From assembly GCA_002077065.1 (NCBI GenBank), contig NAJO01000018.1:558001-622000 (forward strand): a stretch of DNA of 64,000 nt. The letters run 5' to 3'. The position numbers and the translations under genes are program-made. Positions within the stretch are counted from its first letter, which is position 1, and every line of letters starts with the position of its first letter. This DNA comes from Cryoendolithus antarcticus (Eukaryota; Ascomycota; Dothideomycetes; Cladosporiales; Cladosporiaceae). A model generated the notes under the pieces. The model saw only the letters and a list, made by a program, of their open reading frames with translations, had not been told where the DNA came from and did not search any database. Positions 43,748 to 56,200 of this stretch are shown here, piece after piece.

Positions 43748-44749
43748 CTCTGCTTCCCTGAAAACCTTACACCTATGCTTGTACTGTCGCAGCCACAAGA
43801 GCAAGCTAGAGACAGTGCGGGCAAGGTGAGAGCAAGCCTCTGCTACTTACTTACGCCTCATCGGCGACTCTCCCAGGGTCACGCATCTACGGACTCAGTG
43901 TCGCATGCCTCTTTGTCCTGCATCACATCAACATAGATGGTGAGGCCGTGATCACTACGTACTGGTGAAAAACCCCCCACCGCTGTGCAGGACCACTTTG
44001 TGACTTGGGAATCCATATGGGCAACACATCGCCTCACCCATTCGACTTCCGGCATTGAAGGATTTTCTGACCTCGTCGCCAGCAGCGCTGACGTCGGCTG
44101 CGGTGATGAAGCGATGTGCTGATCGCCACGCAGCTTATTATGTCGTTGGAGTATCGCTGTGGAATAGAGCATTTTGGTCTGGAAGCTTGAGATCCAGTCT
44201 TTGATCAACCTTATCGATCGGGACAATCGCTTCGACTAAAGACGTTGGGGGGTGGACGCTGCTCTATAGATACTGCTATGTAGATGCACACATCATGCCA
44301 GGAGAACAACTCCATGTCTCGGGTCTCGGATATACCACGCGTCCATGTCATGCAGCCCCATCGTCTGCCGGCAGATCCGTGCAGCGATGACATCTTGGCA
44401 GGATTCTTGTTTGCGTGCATGTGCCATGTGGCAGAGCAAGGACATGCTGTCGAAGGTTGTGCCTGTTGACTTCGTTGCAGCAGATACCATGGCACCTTCG
44501 GACTTGTTCAAAGCTGATTCTGCAAGCTCTCTGTCTACATCTCTGCGTTCGAGAAAGTCTAGGCAATCTTTCGTGCCTTTCACCTAGCTAAGTCGTTCCA
44601 CGGAGCGAATCCGATATCTGTTGTCATTTGCAATGGAATCACTTGTATACACCTCATGAAAGTCGACACCCTCATCCGAATGATATGCGAATTCCCGCTT
44701 TGGTCAGCATCGGCATTGAGTGCCCTGGTCATCTGACCAGTCCTTCACT
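43748..44749. other. Gene-poor interval, 1 kb
   Basis: Between the dead HET gene and the lipase gene. A minus-strand frame of about 95 codons near 44290-44580 has no ATG at its head and no recognised motif. Otherwise nothing is seen; it may be decayed HET-locus sequence. Confidence 0.35.
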
Positions 44750-47407
44750 ATGGTGCGCGACTTGCAAGCTCGAGTCCGTCCACACGCGGTCGAGACCGAG
44801 CGGAGCAGTGCACTGGCAAGTATTGGCTATAAATCCCTGCTGTTGGACGGAGCGACTTCATCCGACGATGATGGCGAGATTCGAAGAATTCCCACAGAAG
44901 AAGCACGAGTGCTGGATGTGAGCATTGGCCGTGAGCAGACGCGTCTAGCATCACCCAAGACTCCCGCGATCGAAAAAGCTGCTGCACTCGAGAGGGCACA
45001 CGGCTTCTTCGGTGATGGTGCGGGCGATGAAGAGGACATACCGGTAGAGGATCCCGAGGTGGCCGCAGCGGCGGCTGATACTCCACTGCACGATGGCGGG
45101 TATGCAGCGAATGTTGGAGATATCGATCAAGGTCAAACGCATGATGGCAGTCCTGGGAGACACATTGTTGAGGCTCCGTTACCTGAGGCAGATGAACGCT
45201 TGCCTTCACCGTGGCGCGCAGAGCCTAGGAAGTTCGAGCGCTCTGCAGAAGTCAGGCAGTCGCTACAGAATGGCCTCTACACCAACCGTCGCCGGGCAAG
45301 CTCTGGTCCAGAAGTCAGCTGGTCAAGGTCATTGATATCGAGTCTGCCATCCTTGCCATCCATGCCAAAGAACTTCTCATTTACGTCTCCATTCTCAAGT
45401 CTGCAGGGAAGCAATAATGACAGCATACCCGATCGAAAGCGCCAGAGTCTTTGGGCTTCGTTCAGTCGAACTTCGGAAGCTACGCGGAGTACTTCAGCAT
45501 TGACTCGTTATCGCTCAGCCAGTGGGAGTAAATCAGCTCGCCGCTTGAGCTCGCCACAAGAAGCTGAGGAAGCGCGAGCAACGGTGGGTGCTCTTCCGAC
45601 AAGACCTGAGCTCCAGATCCTACGCTCCCGGACGTCTAGGCTACGGCGGTCTGCTTCAGACGATTCATTGACCACAGCGAGGACACTATCTCGGGTTTCG
45701 TCACTAGGGGATGACAGTCGGTTCGAGAATGTCTCGGATCAGGTCAACAGCAGACTCAAGGCCATACGAGACAGCTTGCAAGACTCTAGCATCAAGTTGC
45801 CAAGCATGCCATCGATTGCTGGCTTGCGCGCTGATTTCCTTCGCGATCGCGCAGACTCAAACGCACAAGATCGAAGCCTACCCAGTGATGGGTCGACGAG
45901 TCGTCCTCAACCTGTTGACCCCTTCACAAGACAACCGTATCGGAGCGCAAAAGAGATCGTGAGCGACAGTAAGCCCGAAGCAATGCACCCGAACTTCAAT
46001 CGTGCGTTATCGCACCTCGAAGGCGACGTTGTCGTGCTGGGTGGTTATCGCGGTTCGATCTTGCGATCAGCGCAAGCACCTCATCGACAGCTGTGGGTAC
46101 CGATCAAGGTCGGCTTAAACATACGAAAGGTTGATCTAGAGGTCGGATTGAACCCAGAGGACGACGAGCTGGCAACGCAGAAAGTCATTCCGGGCGGTAT
46201 GCTGACACATATCGGTCCAGTCGACATCTCGCGACGCTTGCTCAAGCGCTTGCGACGCTGCGAGAACGCATTGAACGGGAAGCTGAGAGTTCACGAGTAT
46301 GGCTACGACTGGCGACTCGACCCGAATCACTTGAGCCGGCAATTACAGCAGTTCCTCTGGAATCTAGACTGCAATCACTCAAATGCACCCGCAGGATCTC
46401 GAGGAGCTACTGTGATTGCACACTCCCTCGGAGGTCTGATCACCCGTCACGCGATCAATCAGCAGCCTAGTCTCGTCAACGGCGTGGTCTTCGCAGGCGT
46501 GCCGAAAACATGTGTGAACATACTTGGACCCATGCGAAACGGAGATGACGTACTGCTCAGTTCTCGCGTCCTCACGGCGCAGGTCAACTTCACGATACGG
46601 ACCAGCTACGCTCTACTGCCTCTCGACGGTCGGTGCTTCATCGACAAGAACACTGGCGAAGAGTATCCGATCGACTTCTTCGACCCGCAGACGTGGGCAG
46701 ACAACAGGCTGTCGCCTTGCATGGGTCGACCGCTACCTTCACGAAGTAAAGCACGCGAGCCCGCCGGTATCAGTGGCTACATGTCTTCAATGGCGAAAGC
46801 GCTGCCTTCACTGTCACTGCCAAGTCGTAAGAACAGTCTGCGAAACAAGACGTCGCCGCCGGACCAAAGTGCGACTGCTGGTCTCGAACCTGGGACCGGC
46901 TCAGCAGCGCAAGGTGGCAGCGCTACCACCGAGGCAAATCACAATATCGACTCAGGTGACCACGACAGCGAACCTACGTCTATCTCTACAACAGTCACCA
47001 TCCCTCGTGCAGACGCGATCGCCTACCTCACTCGCACCCTGGCCTCCGTCAAGTCCTTCAAGCAGCAGCTCGCTCACGTGCCCGCATATAGCGCCTCGAA
47101 TCGATACCCGCCCATGTCTCTCATATACGGCAAGAGTACGCCGACTGTCTACGGTGCCAAAATCGATGGTAGAGAGGGCATGAAGCATGCTGATGCCTAC
47201 GATGAGCTGGCATTCGCGAGTGGAGATGGTGTAGTGCTGGCCCGAGCTGCGATGTTGCCTGAGGGCTACAATGCGGCCAGAGGCGGCATTGTGAGTAGCG
47301 AACGAGGTCATGTCACTCTGCTGGGTGATCTTGAAGCTGTGGGAAGGTGCTTGAATGCTATACATATTGCTAGGAAGAAGGGCGTGGGCTGCGGAGAGAA
47401 GTCCTGA
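44750..47407 (+). CDS. LCAT-like alpha/beta-hydrolase (putative phospholipase/acyltransferase)
   Basis: A single exon of 885 residues; the ATG at 44750 is the first in frame. Residues 1-410 are disordered, serine/arginine-rich. The hydrolase begins GDVVVLGGYRGSILRSAQ. The nucleophile elbow is VIAHSLGGLITRHAINQQ (Ser near 559). C-terminal triad partners are in ELAFASGDGVVLARA (Asp near 826) and SSERGHVTLLGDL (His near 854), as in lecithin:cholesterol acyltransferase relatives. YGYDWRLDPNHLSRQL also resembles the LCAT YDWR block. No signal peptide is seen, so it is probably cytosolic or lipid-droplet associated. Substrate is unknown. Confidence 0.82.
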   Translation: MVRDLQARVRPHAVETERSSALASIGYKSLLLDGATSSDDDGEIRRIPTEEARVLDVSIGREQTRLASPKTPAIEKAAALERAHGFFGDGAGDEEDIPVEDPEVAAAAADTPLHDGGYAANVGDIDQGQTHDGSPGRHIVEAPLPEADERLPSPWRAEPRKFERSAEVRQSLQNGLYTNRRRASSGPEVSWSRSLISSLPSLPSMPKNFSFTSPFSSLQGSNNDSIPDRKRQSLWASFSRTSEATRSTSALTRYRSASGSKSARRLSSPQEAEEARATVGALPTRPELQILRSRTSRLRRSASDDSLTTARTLSRVSSLGDDSRFENVSDQVNSRLKAIRDSLQDSSIKLPSMPSIAGLRADFLRDRADSNAQDRSLPSDGSTSRPQPVDPFTRQPYRSAKEIVSDSKPEAMHPNFNRALSHLEGDVVVLGGYRGSILRSAQAPHRQLWVPIKVGLNIRKVDLEVGLNPEDDELATQKVIPGGMLTHIGPVDISRRLLKRLRRCENALNGKLRVHEYGYDWRLDPNHLSRQLQQFLWNLDCNHSNAPAGSRGATVIAHSLGGLITRHAINQQPSLVNGVVFAGVPKTCVNILGPMRNGDDVLLSSRVLTAQVNFTIRTSYALLPLDGRCFIDKNTGEEYPIDFFDPQTWADNRLSPCMGRPLPSRSKAREPAGISGYMSSMAKALPSLSLPSRKNSLRNKTSPPDQSATAGLEPGTGSAAQGGSATTEANHNIDSGDHDSEPTSISTTVTIPRADAIAYLTRTLASVKSFKQQLAHVPAYSASNRYPPMSLIYGKSTPTVYGAKIDGREGMKHADAYDELAFASGDGVVLARAAMLPEGYNAARGGIVSSERGHVTLLGDLEAVGRCLNAIHIARKKGVGCGEKS

Positions 47408-47725
47408 TCTCCGTCGAACCTGAGACCCTATGAAGTGGTGAAAACAGACCACTATACTTTACGCCTAAACAAAAGCCCAATACAGCACATCCTCACTTGT
47501 TTGCGGCTCACTGGAGCCGATGCCTTGCTTGGAGGTCACGCAAACGCCACGGTGACGTACGCGCATTGCGGTAACAATGTGGGCATGGTGGAGCTGTCTG
47601 CGGCAGACATTTCGAACTCCCATGAATTGCTAGGTGATGCAGTCGACGACCAGCACTACCACCGAGGAGACGACATGCACGAACGGATCCGCCCAGTGGT
47701 CAAAGCATATCTGCGATAAGGTGCA
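47408..47725. other. Intergenic, 318 bp
   Basis: Between the LCAT-like gene and the next membrane protein gene, both rightward. Nothing recognised. Confidence 0.35.
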
Positions 47726-49651
47726 ATGTCGACCGCAGGTAACACCCGGAACTCTTCCGCGGGCAAGATAGTCACCCTAACCCTAATCTACTTCACGGCA
47801 ACCTCACTTGCTATTGCATGTCTCTCGTACTACTCGCGATGGATCCGACACTGGGCTCTCTCTGGAGCTGCAGTGGAGACGGTGCTTCTGCTGTATCCGT
47901 TGGAGTTCTCACCCAAACGATGGACTTTGCTGGCATGCGTCAATCTGGCTTACCTCTCCCTCCTATTTCTACCGCACTCACGGAGTCTCTATCGTCTCGT
48001 CGCAGCGGCATGCTGGATCTTCGTCATCATTACGGCGATGCTACAAGCTGCCACGGTACTGTGGCAGGTTCTGTACGCAGCCTTCCCGTCGCTGGCCGAG
48101 CAGGTAAATGTCTTCGGCGATAGACTCATCGTCTTGGACTTACCCGTGCTCGTACTGGACTTCGGCGTGATTGGCAGCGCGTATGTTCGTGGGATCACAG
48201 GCAAACTCCATGAGCTGAGGCTTATATGTCATGGGATTGAGATAAGTTAGCGACGCCCCAGTCAAGGATGCGGGTGGGTGCTACACTAATTGGTTGATGC
48301 AGGCTTCACGTTCGGGTTTCATGAGATAAGCATCTACTGCGACGCGCTCGAGATCAAAATCTTCCGAAAGGTACTCGTGAACGAACTGTACATCGTCCAT
48401 AACGAGGCATCATCCAGCCAGGTCGATACGGCCTCCAAAAGCGTGAATGGCGATCAGGACGCTAAAAGCACGGCTCCCTTCGACCCAAAGCTCAGAGCAA
48501 CAGAAGCCAGCTGCGAACAAATACTCTCGGACTTACGTAAGAAGTCCAGGCTTGTCCAATGCTGTGGTAGTGTCGAACAGATGCCTCGCCGCGATCCAGC
48601 TCTAGCGAACGGCGAGCTCGAGAGACGTGCTCTTATCAGTGCCGAGCTTCGCAAGCTGCCATCAGTCTCGGTCGGCGACGCTGACGTGGCGAAGTTATCG
48701 TCGCTCTGGTCGCATATCGCGCCCATAAGCAGACTGTTTAACGCCTATCCGACATTGCTCCGTGTGCTTCTCATGCCAGTGACGTCGCTGCACGCGGTGG
48801 AGATACAGGCTATCTACGTCGCCGCATCCGCAAAACCACTCCACAAGCTTCTGGTCGACAAATTCTTCGGCCAAGACGAGACGCGGAACAAGCACGTTGA
48901 GGAGTTTGAGCAGGAAGTCGCCTCCTGGCTCAGCCCGGCGGATTTCTGTCTAGACTTCAACAATGTCGTGATCAAGGCCTTTGTGCCCATTCGGGTGACG
49001 AACGAGATCTCCGGCTCTATCGGCGCCAGCGAAACGATCGTCACACGCGTCGAGACCTCCGACTCAATCGATAAAGTCATCCGGCTCAAAGCCACGAGAG
49101 CGACGTTCAGCTCCCCCGCCTTCCTCCTACCCTACCACTCATACCTCGTTCCTCCGCCGCCCAACCACTCAAAAGCTCACACCTCGGAATCTCAGAACCC
49201 GGACACCTTTCCCCTCAGACTCTCAACCCACCTCACCCTCCCCGCCAAATTCTCCCACGCCTTCCTGACATTCATCACCCAGCTCTCCAAGACCTCGCAG
49301 ATCCAGGATATCCAGTCTACGGATGACGGCATGCCAGACGCTCGCGCACCCTCGGCCTCCGAAGTCCCGCAGGAATGTTCGGCGCAAGAGGACTCGCCCT
49401 CGACGTCACTGGGCCACCGCATGAAAGAGAAGATCAAACTCGGCAAAGCGAGTGAAGTCATCAAACGACCGGGGGAGAAGTTGAAAGGCGTGCTGCATAA
49501 GGGGACGAAGATCATGGCTGTGAAACAGGTTGATGGCGGCTGGTTCGCGACGTGGACGAACAAGTTGTTGGATCAGTTGGAGTGGATGGAAGGCGAGATC
49601 GGGTACTCGTACACAGTCCCGGTGGAGCTGGGGAGGTTCAGGAAAGTGTGA
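47726..49651 (+). CDS. Unrecognised multi-domain membrane protein
   Basis: Two exons (47726-48245, 48303-49651) with a 57 bp intron (gttagc...gcag) encode 622 residues. The first 150 residues contain about four hydrophobic segments (IVTLTLIYFTATSLAIACLS; ETVLLLYPLEF; ACVNLAYLSLLFL; ACWIFVIITAMLQAATVLW). The join gives EISFTFGFHEISIYCDALEI. The soluble part includes SHAFLTFITQLSKTSQI and an amphipathic tail KEKIKLGKASEVIKRPGEKL. I do not recognise a family. The segment with strand-like HEISIYCDALEIKIFRKVLV faintly recalls the start of bridge-type lipid-transfer proteins (an N-terminal TM followed by short beta repeats), but this is weak. Coding status is supported by length and a clean splice. 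Confidence 0.7.
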
Positions 49652-50606
49652 AGGGACTCGAAGGCTGAAGCACGTGTTCCGTGGAGACAGGGTGCGAATG
49701 AGCTCACGCGAACCCGGCTGTCGAGAAGCCCTTTAATTGAAGGATCAGCGCATCGCGTCCTGCTTTCGAGAGTTCAATTGCGCGAACCTGTACGACCCTA
49801 TAAGCTCGCATCGGATCGGCGTCCATTTCTGTCTCATTCCGTTCGCACTGTCGACAAGTGCTGACTTCGCGGTGTACCGTACATAGTGGCCATGAGACAC
49901 ATTGTGAACAATCAAGGCGAAAAGTCGGTTCTGTAGCTCGCGACAACCTCGGGAGTTGAGAGCTGGGGAGTAATCCAGACTTCAGAGTACTGCGCTTTTG
50001 CAGCTTACTTTCATTCCGCTACAAACCCCCGTCTCAGATCATGCCCGCGGAGGATCGCCCCGCCAGACCAGGGCGCCGTACATCAATGCGTGGCCCTGTT
50101 CCCGCCCCAACAAATCTCAATCCATGCCAATGCAACGCCAAAGGCACGCATGCCCGCTTCCAACAAGACGCCAGGAATGCCCTGTTCGCTATTCCGCTTC
50201 ACTCCTCCTCTTCCCTCTTTATCGCTCGGTCATTTCGTCCATTTACCAGCGTCTTCGCTGGGTTCGTGAATCACCCAGTCCCTCAGCGCCGACTCGTACG
50301 CACACATGTCGAACTTCAATTTCTCGGCTCGACCGCGTGCGGCTTGCTCGACTGGTTTGTCCCACCAGTCAAATGGCTCTCCCGAATCGAAATTCACCCA
50401 CTGCCCGGCCGCTCGCAATATCGATGCGAACGGATCGCAGCGAGTACCTGCGTCTGTTTGCCGTTTGCCGCGCGCTCGTTGCTTGAGTTTGCACTGAGCG
50501 ATGTTGCCTCGAGACCTCTTGCTGCGAGAGCCAATCGTGCGCTAGTACGCAGTCTCATCTGTTGCAGGCATGCATGCTCGGTCCGTATTGCCTCACTCCA
50601 GGAATG
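49652..50606. other. Convergent intergenic region, 955 bp
   Basis: Lies between the 3' ends of the membrane protein gene and the NIPA gene. Plus-strand frames of 60-160 codons overlap here and into the NIPA gene; they lack motifs and are probably spurious. Confidence 0.35.
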
Positions 50607-52049
50607 CTATCGTCTCACGCGATCAAAGCTCTTCCCTCCCATCCTCACCCTCTCCGTATCCGGCCTCCTCACGCCGACACTACTAGGCGCGTCATCGTCA
50701 AAACTTGTCCTCTTATGCCCACTCTTTCCGCTATCCTCGTCGCTATCCTCAGCCAGATCGCCGAGTCCCCCTGCTTCGACATCGTAGCTGTGCATCACAT
50801 GCCCCTCGCCTGCCATCTTGCCCTTAGCCGGGAAACTGTTATAGCCGCCTGTGACGGCACCAGGGCTCCTCAGCGACCAAGAGGCTGATCGTCCGTGCCC
50901 TTCATCACCACTCAGACTCCGTCGACTCTGCATGCTCAGCCGCGTCTGCAGTCCCGTCAACCCATCCGTCGGAATCCCATCAACCTCACTATACTCTCCT
51001 CTCGCATCGCCTGCCACCATTCCTTTTCGTCCAAGGTTGACCCCGTCAGGATCTTCTCGCGAGAGGTTCAAGAGGTAGACGCCAGTGAAAATCGTGAGGA
51101 AGCCGCAGAGCAGGGAGATGGTGTTTATGGCGTCTGTGGTGTTGAAGCCGCCGAAGAGGATGAAGCTGGCGACTAAAGTGAGGGTGGTGAAGGTTACGTA
51201 GTAGAGGGGGTTGACTCTGTGTCTTGCATTAGCAAATATGTGGGGGGGGGGCGGATTGAGAAAGGGGGACGCACATGTTGGTGCTGAATTGCGAAAGCGC
51301 TTTGTTGAAGTAGTTCATCTGCGTTAAGATGCAGACTACCACTACGATCAAGAAGACGTAAGTACTGGCTGAGGTGAACTGGTTGTTCCCGCCCAATGTC
51401 ATCTTGATCGCGATGCCGAAGCCCTTGATGGCCATGATCGAGATGCTGCCCACGGAGGAGCAGATGGATAGGTAGACCATTGGGTTTCGCTTTCCATAGA
51501 CGGGAGCGATTTTGTAGATCATGACGACTGCGAAGGCGGAGACGAGGGCGCAGTAGAAGAGGAAGGCTAGACCTGTCAGTATCGCCCATCGCCGCACAAT
51601 CTAGGTGTAAGCAGGAAGTACTCACGCCACCCGAGCGCATAATGCAACAGTTCATCAATATCCCTCAGCTCCTGATCCGGCGGGGCATGCAACACAATAA
51701 CCACACTCCCAATCAAACAAATCGCACACCCCACCCTCCCCAGTATCCCAAGCTGCTCCTCCAGAAAATAACTCCCCAGCACCGCTCCGATCAACACACT
51801 CAGCGCCCCCAACGGCGTCACCAGGATCGCGGGCGCGAACGCGTAGGCGCTGAAATTGAATATCTCGCCTACGACCATGGTGATTATGCCGGCCCACCAG
51901 ATGGGGTTTCGCAGGTAGGCGAAGCCGGAGCCATCGAAGTTGTGGCTGCGCGCGGCGGCGTTTAGGCCTTTCTTGGTGATGACGAAGGAGGTGCCTATGG
52001 CGAGGGTGGAGAGGACGGCGAGGGTGAGGCCGATGTATTTGTCCTCCAT
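50607..52049 (-). CDS. NIPA-family magnesium transporter
   Basis: Three exons (52049-51626, 51572-51275, 51216-50607) encode 443 residues; introns of 53 bp (gtgagt...acag) and 58 bp (gtgcgt...acag). About nine transmembrane segments: YIGLTLAVLSTLAIGTSFVI, TPLGALSVLIGAVLGSYFL, CAICLIGSVVIVLHAP, and across the joins LGWRLAFLFYCALVSAFAVV and STNIVNPLYYVTFTTLTLVA. The last 140 residues are a cytoplasmic serine-rich tail. NIPA proteins (DMT superfamily) carry Mg2+ in endosomal or plasma membranes. Intron 2 carries a run of about 11 G/C near its donor, a region prone to sequencing error. Confidence 0.92.
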
Positions 52050-53215
52050 TCTGGGTGGTTGTTGGGGGATGTGGACTGGGTGGGTGGTGGGTTCGAGTGT
52101 GCCGAGGTGAGATGGGGGGGTTGTGTTGCGAGGGCTGGGGTTAGTGGAGGGAGGATATCATGGTCGTGGGGCGAGTTGGAGACGTCGTGAGGGCGTGAGG
52201 TGTACGCTGGGATGGTTGGAGGAAGAAGGCAGTGTGAGAGTGTGCGATCACGAATGTCGCCAGGAGTAAGCAGCCAGGCAGGGTGGAGCAATACGGTAGG
52301 GTTCAGAAGAATGTCACGAAGATGCGCGGCTCGATGTCGAAGTGTGGAGTCGCTCGGCTGGGGAAGGGTTGTGTGGGAAGGGGAGACTACCAGGCATGCC
52401 TTGACAGTACAGACAAAGGACATGCATATGGAACCGCACGCAGTCGGACTGGCTGACACTGCACTATTCCACTCCGTCTCGTATGTATGCTTGTCAGCAT
52501 GAATGCACCGAGGGGTTGCGCATTCGTGAGATGTTCAATCGCAGGGAGCCCGGAATAGATGCGGGTGCCTTGCAGATCGCTGAACGGTCCGCCACTCTAA
52601 CCTTGTCATCGAGACACCTTTCTCTCTTCGCCTGATGCTGAGGCGTAGATGGTAATGCCATGCAAGTCGCACATGATCAGCGTAGAGGGGCGGAAAGAGA
52701 GCGACAGAGGGCTAGAGCATCGGGGTATTACGCAGCAGGCGTGCAAGAGCTGCGGCTGATTAGCATGCCTGGCTCCTTGAGCCTCTCAGTGAGTCCGCAC
52801 TACCAAGGCAAAACCTGGCCCTGCTCAGCTCTCCGGGATCCTGTGCAAGTGGTCTCGACAACGTGAGCTGTGCAGGAGACGGTTCACCGCTGCCTCTTCG
52901 CATCTGAAACGCCTTGTAGAGCCTCCGTTCTTTGACGAGACTAGTGCACGAGATTGATTGACTGCATTGGCAGCAGATCCGGGTCAAAGTACAACTGGCA
53001 ACATGTGCTCTCAGGATATTGAAGTTGCCATGTGGCTTCCGCATCGATAGCTCATATACATCTATACATTCGTGCATTGACATCTCTGGCCTGCTTCATT
53101 ACATCGCGTGCATACACTCCTTGCTTAGCCCACCCATGCGTTGAACGGATCGAGCACAGCCTTCTGTGAAGGGCTTCCCTCAGCATCACGCGACCTCCCG
53201 TACACCACCACCACG
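52050..53215. other. Divergent intergenic region, NIPA / LHS1, 1.17 kb
   Basis: Contains both promoters. A G-rich stretch lies at 52050-52200 just upstream of NIPA. I see no clear unfolded-protein-response element, and no RNA gene or conserved frame. Confidence 0.4.
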
Positions 53216-56200
53216 ATGCTTCCGCCCGCAAAGGCCGCCTCACTTCTCTCCCTCCTCCTTCTGACACTCCCTCACTCCACACTCGCCGCCGTCCTCGGCC
53301 TCGATGCCGGCCAACAGAACATCAAAGCCACCCTAGTAAAGCCCGGGATTCCCCTCGAGATCGTGCTCACAAAGGACTCGAAACGAAAGGAAGCTGCAGC
53401 CGTAGCCTTCAAACCCACTCTCTCTTCAGACCGAAAGTCAATCCTCACAGGCGCTGGGCAGTTCCCAGAACGCGCCTATGGACCAGATGCCCTGGCTCTG
53501 CAAGGGCGAATGCCCGGCGAGGTATTCGCCGGGCTGAAGCCGCTGCTAGGTGCCGACTTGCAGGAGGTGGGCAAGGATTGGGTGATGGACAGCTACAAGG
53601 CAAAGTACCCTGCTGTGCAGGTCGAGCAGGTGAACGAGCTGGGGACTACAGTGTTCAAGAGCACGGCCTTCGAGGACAGCGAGGTGCCATGGAGTGTGGA
53701 GGAGCTGATGGCGATGGAGTTTGCGAGCATCAAGCGGAATGCAGAGACCATGGCTGGCAAGGGGAGCGGGGTTGAGGACGTGGTCCTCACAATCCCGCCT
53801 TTCTACACGGCCATGGAGAAGCGCTCACTACTCCGCGCTGCGGATCTGGCTGGGTTGAACGTCATGGGTCTGGTGAGCGATGGGCTAGCTGTCGGATTAG
53901 ATTACGCAAAGACGAGGACATTCCCGGACGTGAGCAAAGACGGGAAGCCAGAGCATCACTTGGTGCTTGACATGGGCGCTGGGACTACGACCGCGACGCT
54001 TTTGCGGTTCCAGGGGAAGACAGTGAAGGACATTGGACGCTTTAACAAGACGGTCCAGGAAGTGACGGTGCTTAGTACGGGCTGGGACCGCACACTAGGA
54101 GGCGATGCGTTGAATGAGATCATTGTGAAGGACTACGTCCACAAATTCCTGACGAAACCGGTGATGAAGAGTCGTGGCATCCAGGCGGATGAGATTGAGA
54201 AGAACGGCAGGATTATGAGCCGGTTGTGGAAGGAGGCTGAGAAGTCGCGGTTGACGTTGAGCGCCAATACCGAGACTATCAGCACTTTTGAGGAGCTGTT
54301 GCCGGAGATCGACTTCAAGACCAAGCTCTCACGCACAGAATTCGAGAGGCTCACAGAAGACTTCGCTGCTCGAGTTGCAGTGCCGATCAATGTCGCGCTT
54401 GCAATGTCGAAGATGGACTACAAGGACCTCGACAGTGTCATCCTCCATGGCGGCCTGATCCGCACGCCTTTCATCCAGCGCAAGCTCGAAGCCCTCGTCA
54501 AGGACCCGCAAAAGCTCAAGTCGAATGTCAACGCCGACGAGAGTGCCGTGTTCGGCGCAGCGCTGAAGGCTGCCGCACTTTCACCGAGCTTCAAGGTCAA
54601 GGAAATCAGAGACTCTGATGTGGCTGGCTATGCGAGTGGGATGTACTTCCCTGACGGCGATCGGGAGAAGCGACAGGGGCTGTTCACGCCACAGAGTCCG
54701 GTGGGTCATGGCGCGGTGACCAAGGCTGTCAGCTTCAACAACAAGGAAGACTTCGAGTTCCATCTCTACCAGCAGATTGGCAGTGCGGACCAGGGCATTG
54801 CTACCATCTCGACCACCAATCTCACCGAGAGCGTGAAGGCGCTGAAGGACAAGTTCGGCTGCGAAGCGGCGGATGTGAGCACGAAGTTCGAGGCTCGCTT
54901 GAGCCCACTCGACGGCTTGCCAGAGATCGTCTCCGCTGCCGTCAGCTGCAACACTTCCGCAGTGATCCCCAAAGCTGGCAGCATCGGCGACAGCGTCAAA
55001 GACTTCCTCGGCTTCGGCAAGAAGAAAGACCAGGAACCTCTCGCCGATGGTGAGGCAGCGGAGCCTGGACCAACCGAAGACGTCGAAGCTAGCAGCACGA
55101 CGTCTTCCTCGACGTCCGGCTCAGCATCGCCCTCTGCGTATAAAGTCCCCGAGAAGCCGAAGAAGCGGATTGAGACGATCAATATCGCTTTCACTGTCAT
55201 TTCGCGTGGTCTGCCTCAACCGAGTGCCGAGGAGACGTTGCGAATGAAGACTAGACTGGCAGCTTTCGATGCTTCGGATCGCGCGAGGCTGGCGAGGGAG
55301 GAGGCGCTGAATGTACTTGAGGCGTACACATACTACGTCAGGGATTTCTTCGATAATACGGACTACTCTAGCGTCAGCACTGCCGCGCAGCGCGACGCCG
55401 TCTCATCACTCCTAGCCACTACGAGAACCTGGATGGAGGATGGCGCCGAGGTTGCTAAGTCCACCGAGAAGACGCTAAAAGAGAAGCTGAGCGGATTGAA
55501 GAAGCTGGTTGAGCCTATACAAGCGAGGAGGAAGGAAGGTGAGGCCCGGCCGGAGAAAGTCAAGGCATTCAAAGAGACTTTGGAGAAGACTGATAGTCTT
55601 ATGACTATGGTGAAGGAGCAGGTCAAGGACGTGGCGAAGGCGAAGAGCGAGTGGGCGGAACTTCAGTCCTCGTCTTCAGCCTCCGCCGCTGAGGCTGCGG
55701 CTTCAGCTTCCGCCACACCTGCCGCGGATACGGACGCGGAGCCAGTTGGTGAGGACGCTGAGGCTACGACTTTCTCGTCGACGTCAACGTCGTCGGCGAC
55801 GGCTGAAATGCCGAAACCGACGACTTATAGCTTCACGCCCGAGGACCTGACGCTGATCTCGGGCGTGTATGAAGATGTGAATACGTGGTTCACCTCACAA
55901 GAAGCCGCGCAAAACAAACTCTCCGCGCACGAAGACCCCGTGCTCCTGACCTCTGACCTCCAAGCCAAAGAAGCCCGCCTGCAAGACGTCATGCAGCAGC
56001 TCGTCGCTAAGAAGTTGCGGTTTGCTAATGAGTACGCGGGCGGACAGGACAGGAGTGCCAGCTCGAGTAAGAAGTCGAAGACGAGTTCGAAGAGTAAGAC
56101 TAGTAAGAGTAGCAAGACGAAGAAAAGCAAGGGGAAGGGGAGTGAGACGGCGAGTGGGAATGGGGGAAGTGTGACGCCTGAGGCTAGTAAGGCAGCTGAG

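Noticed and set aside
46524..47183. Plus-strand frame of 219 codons inside the LCAT-like gene
   Set aside because: Arg/Ser-rich shadow frame; the other frame holds the lipase triad.
50041..50787. Plus-strand frame of 248 codons
   Set aside because: Overlaps the 3' part of the NIPA gene antisense and has no motif or splice support.
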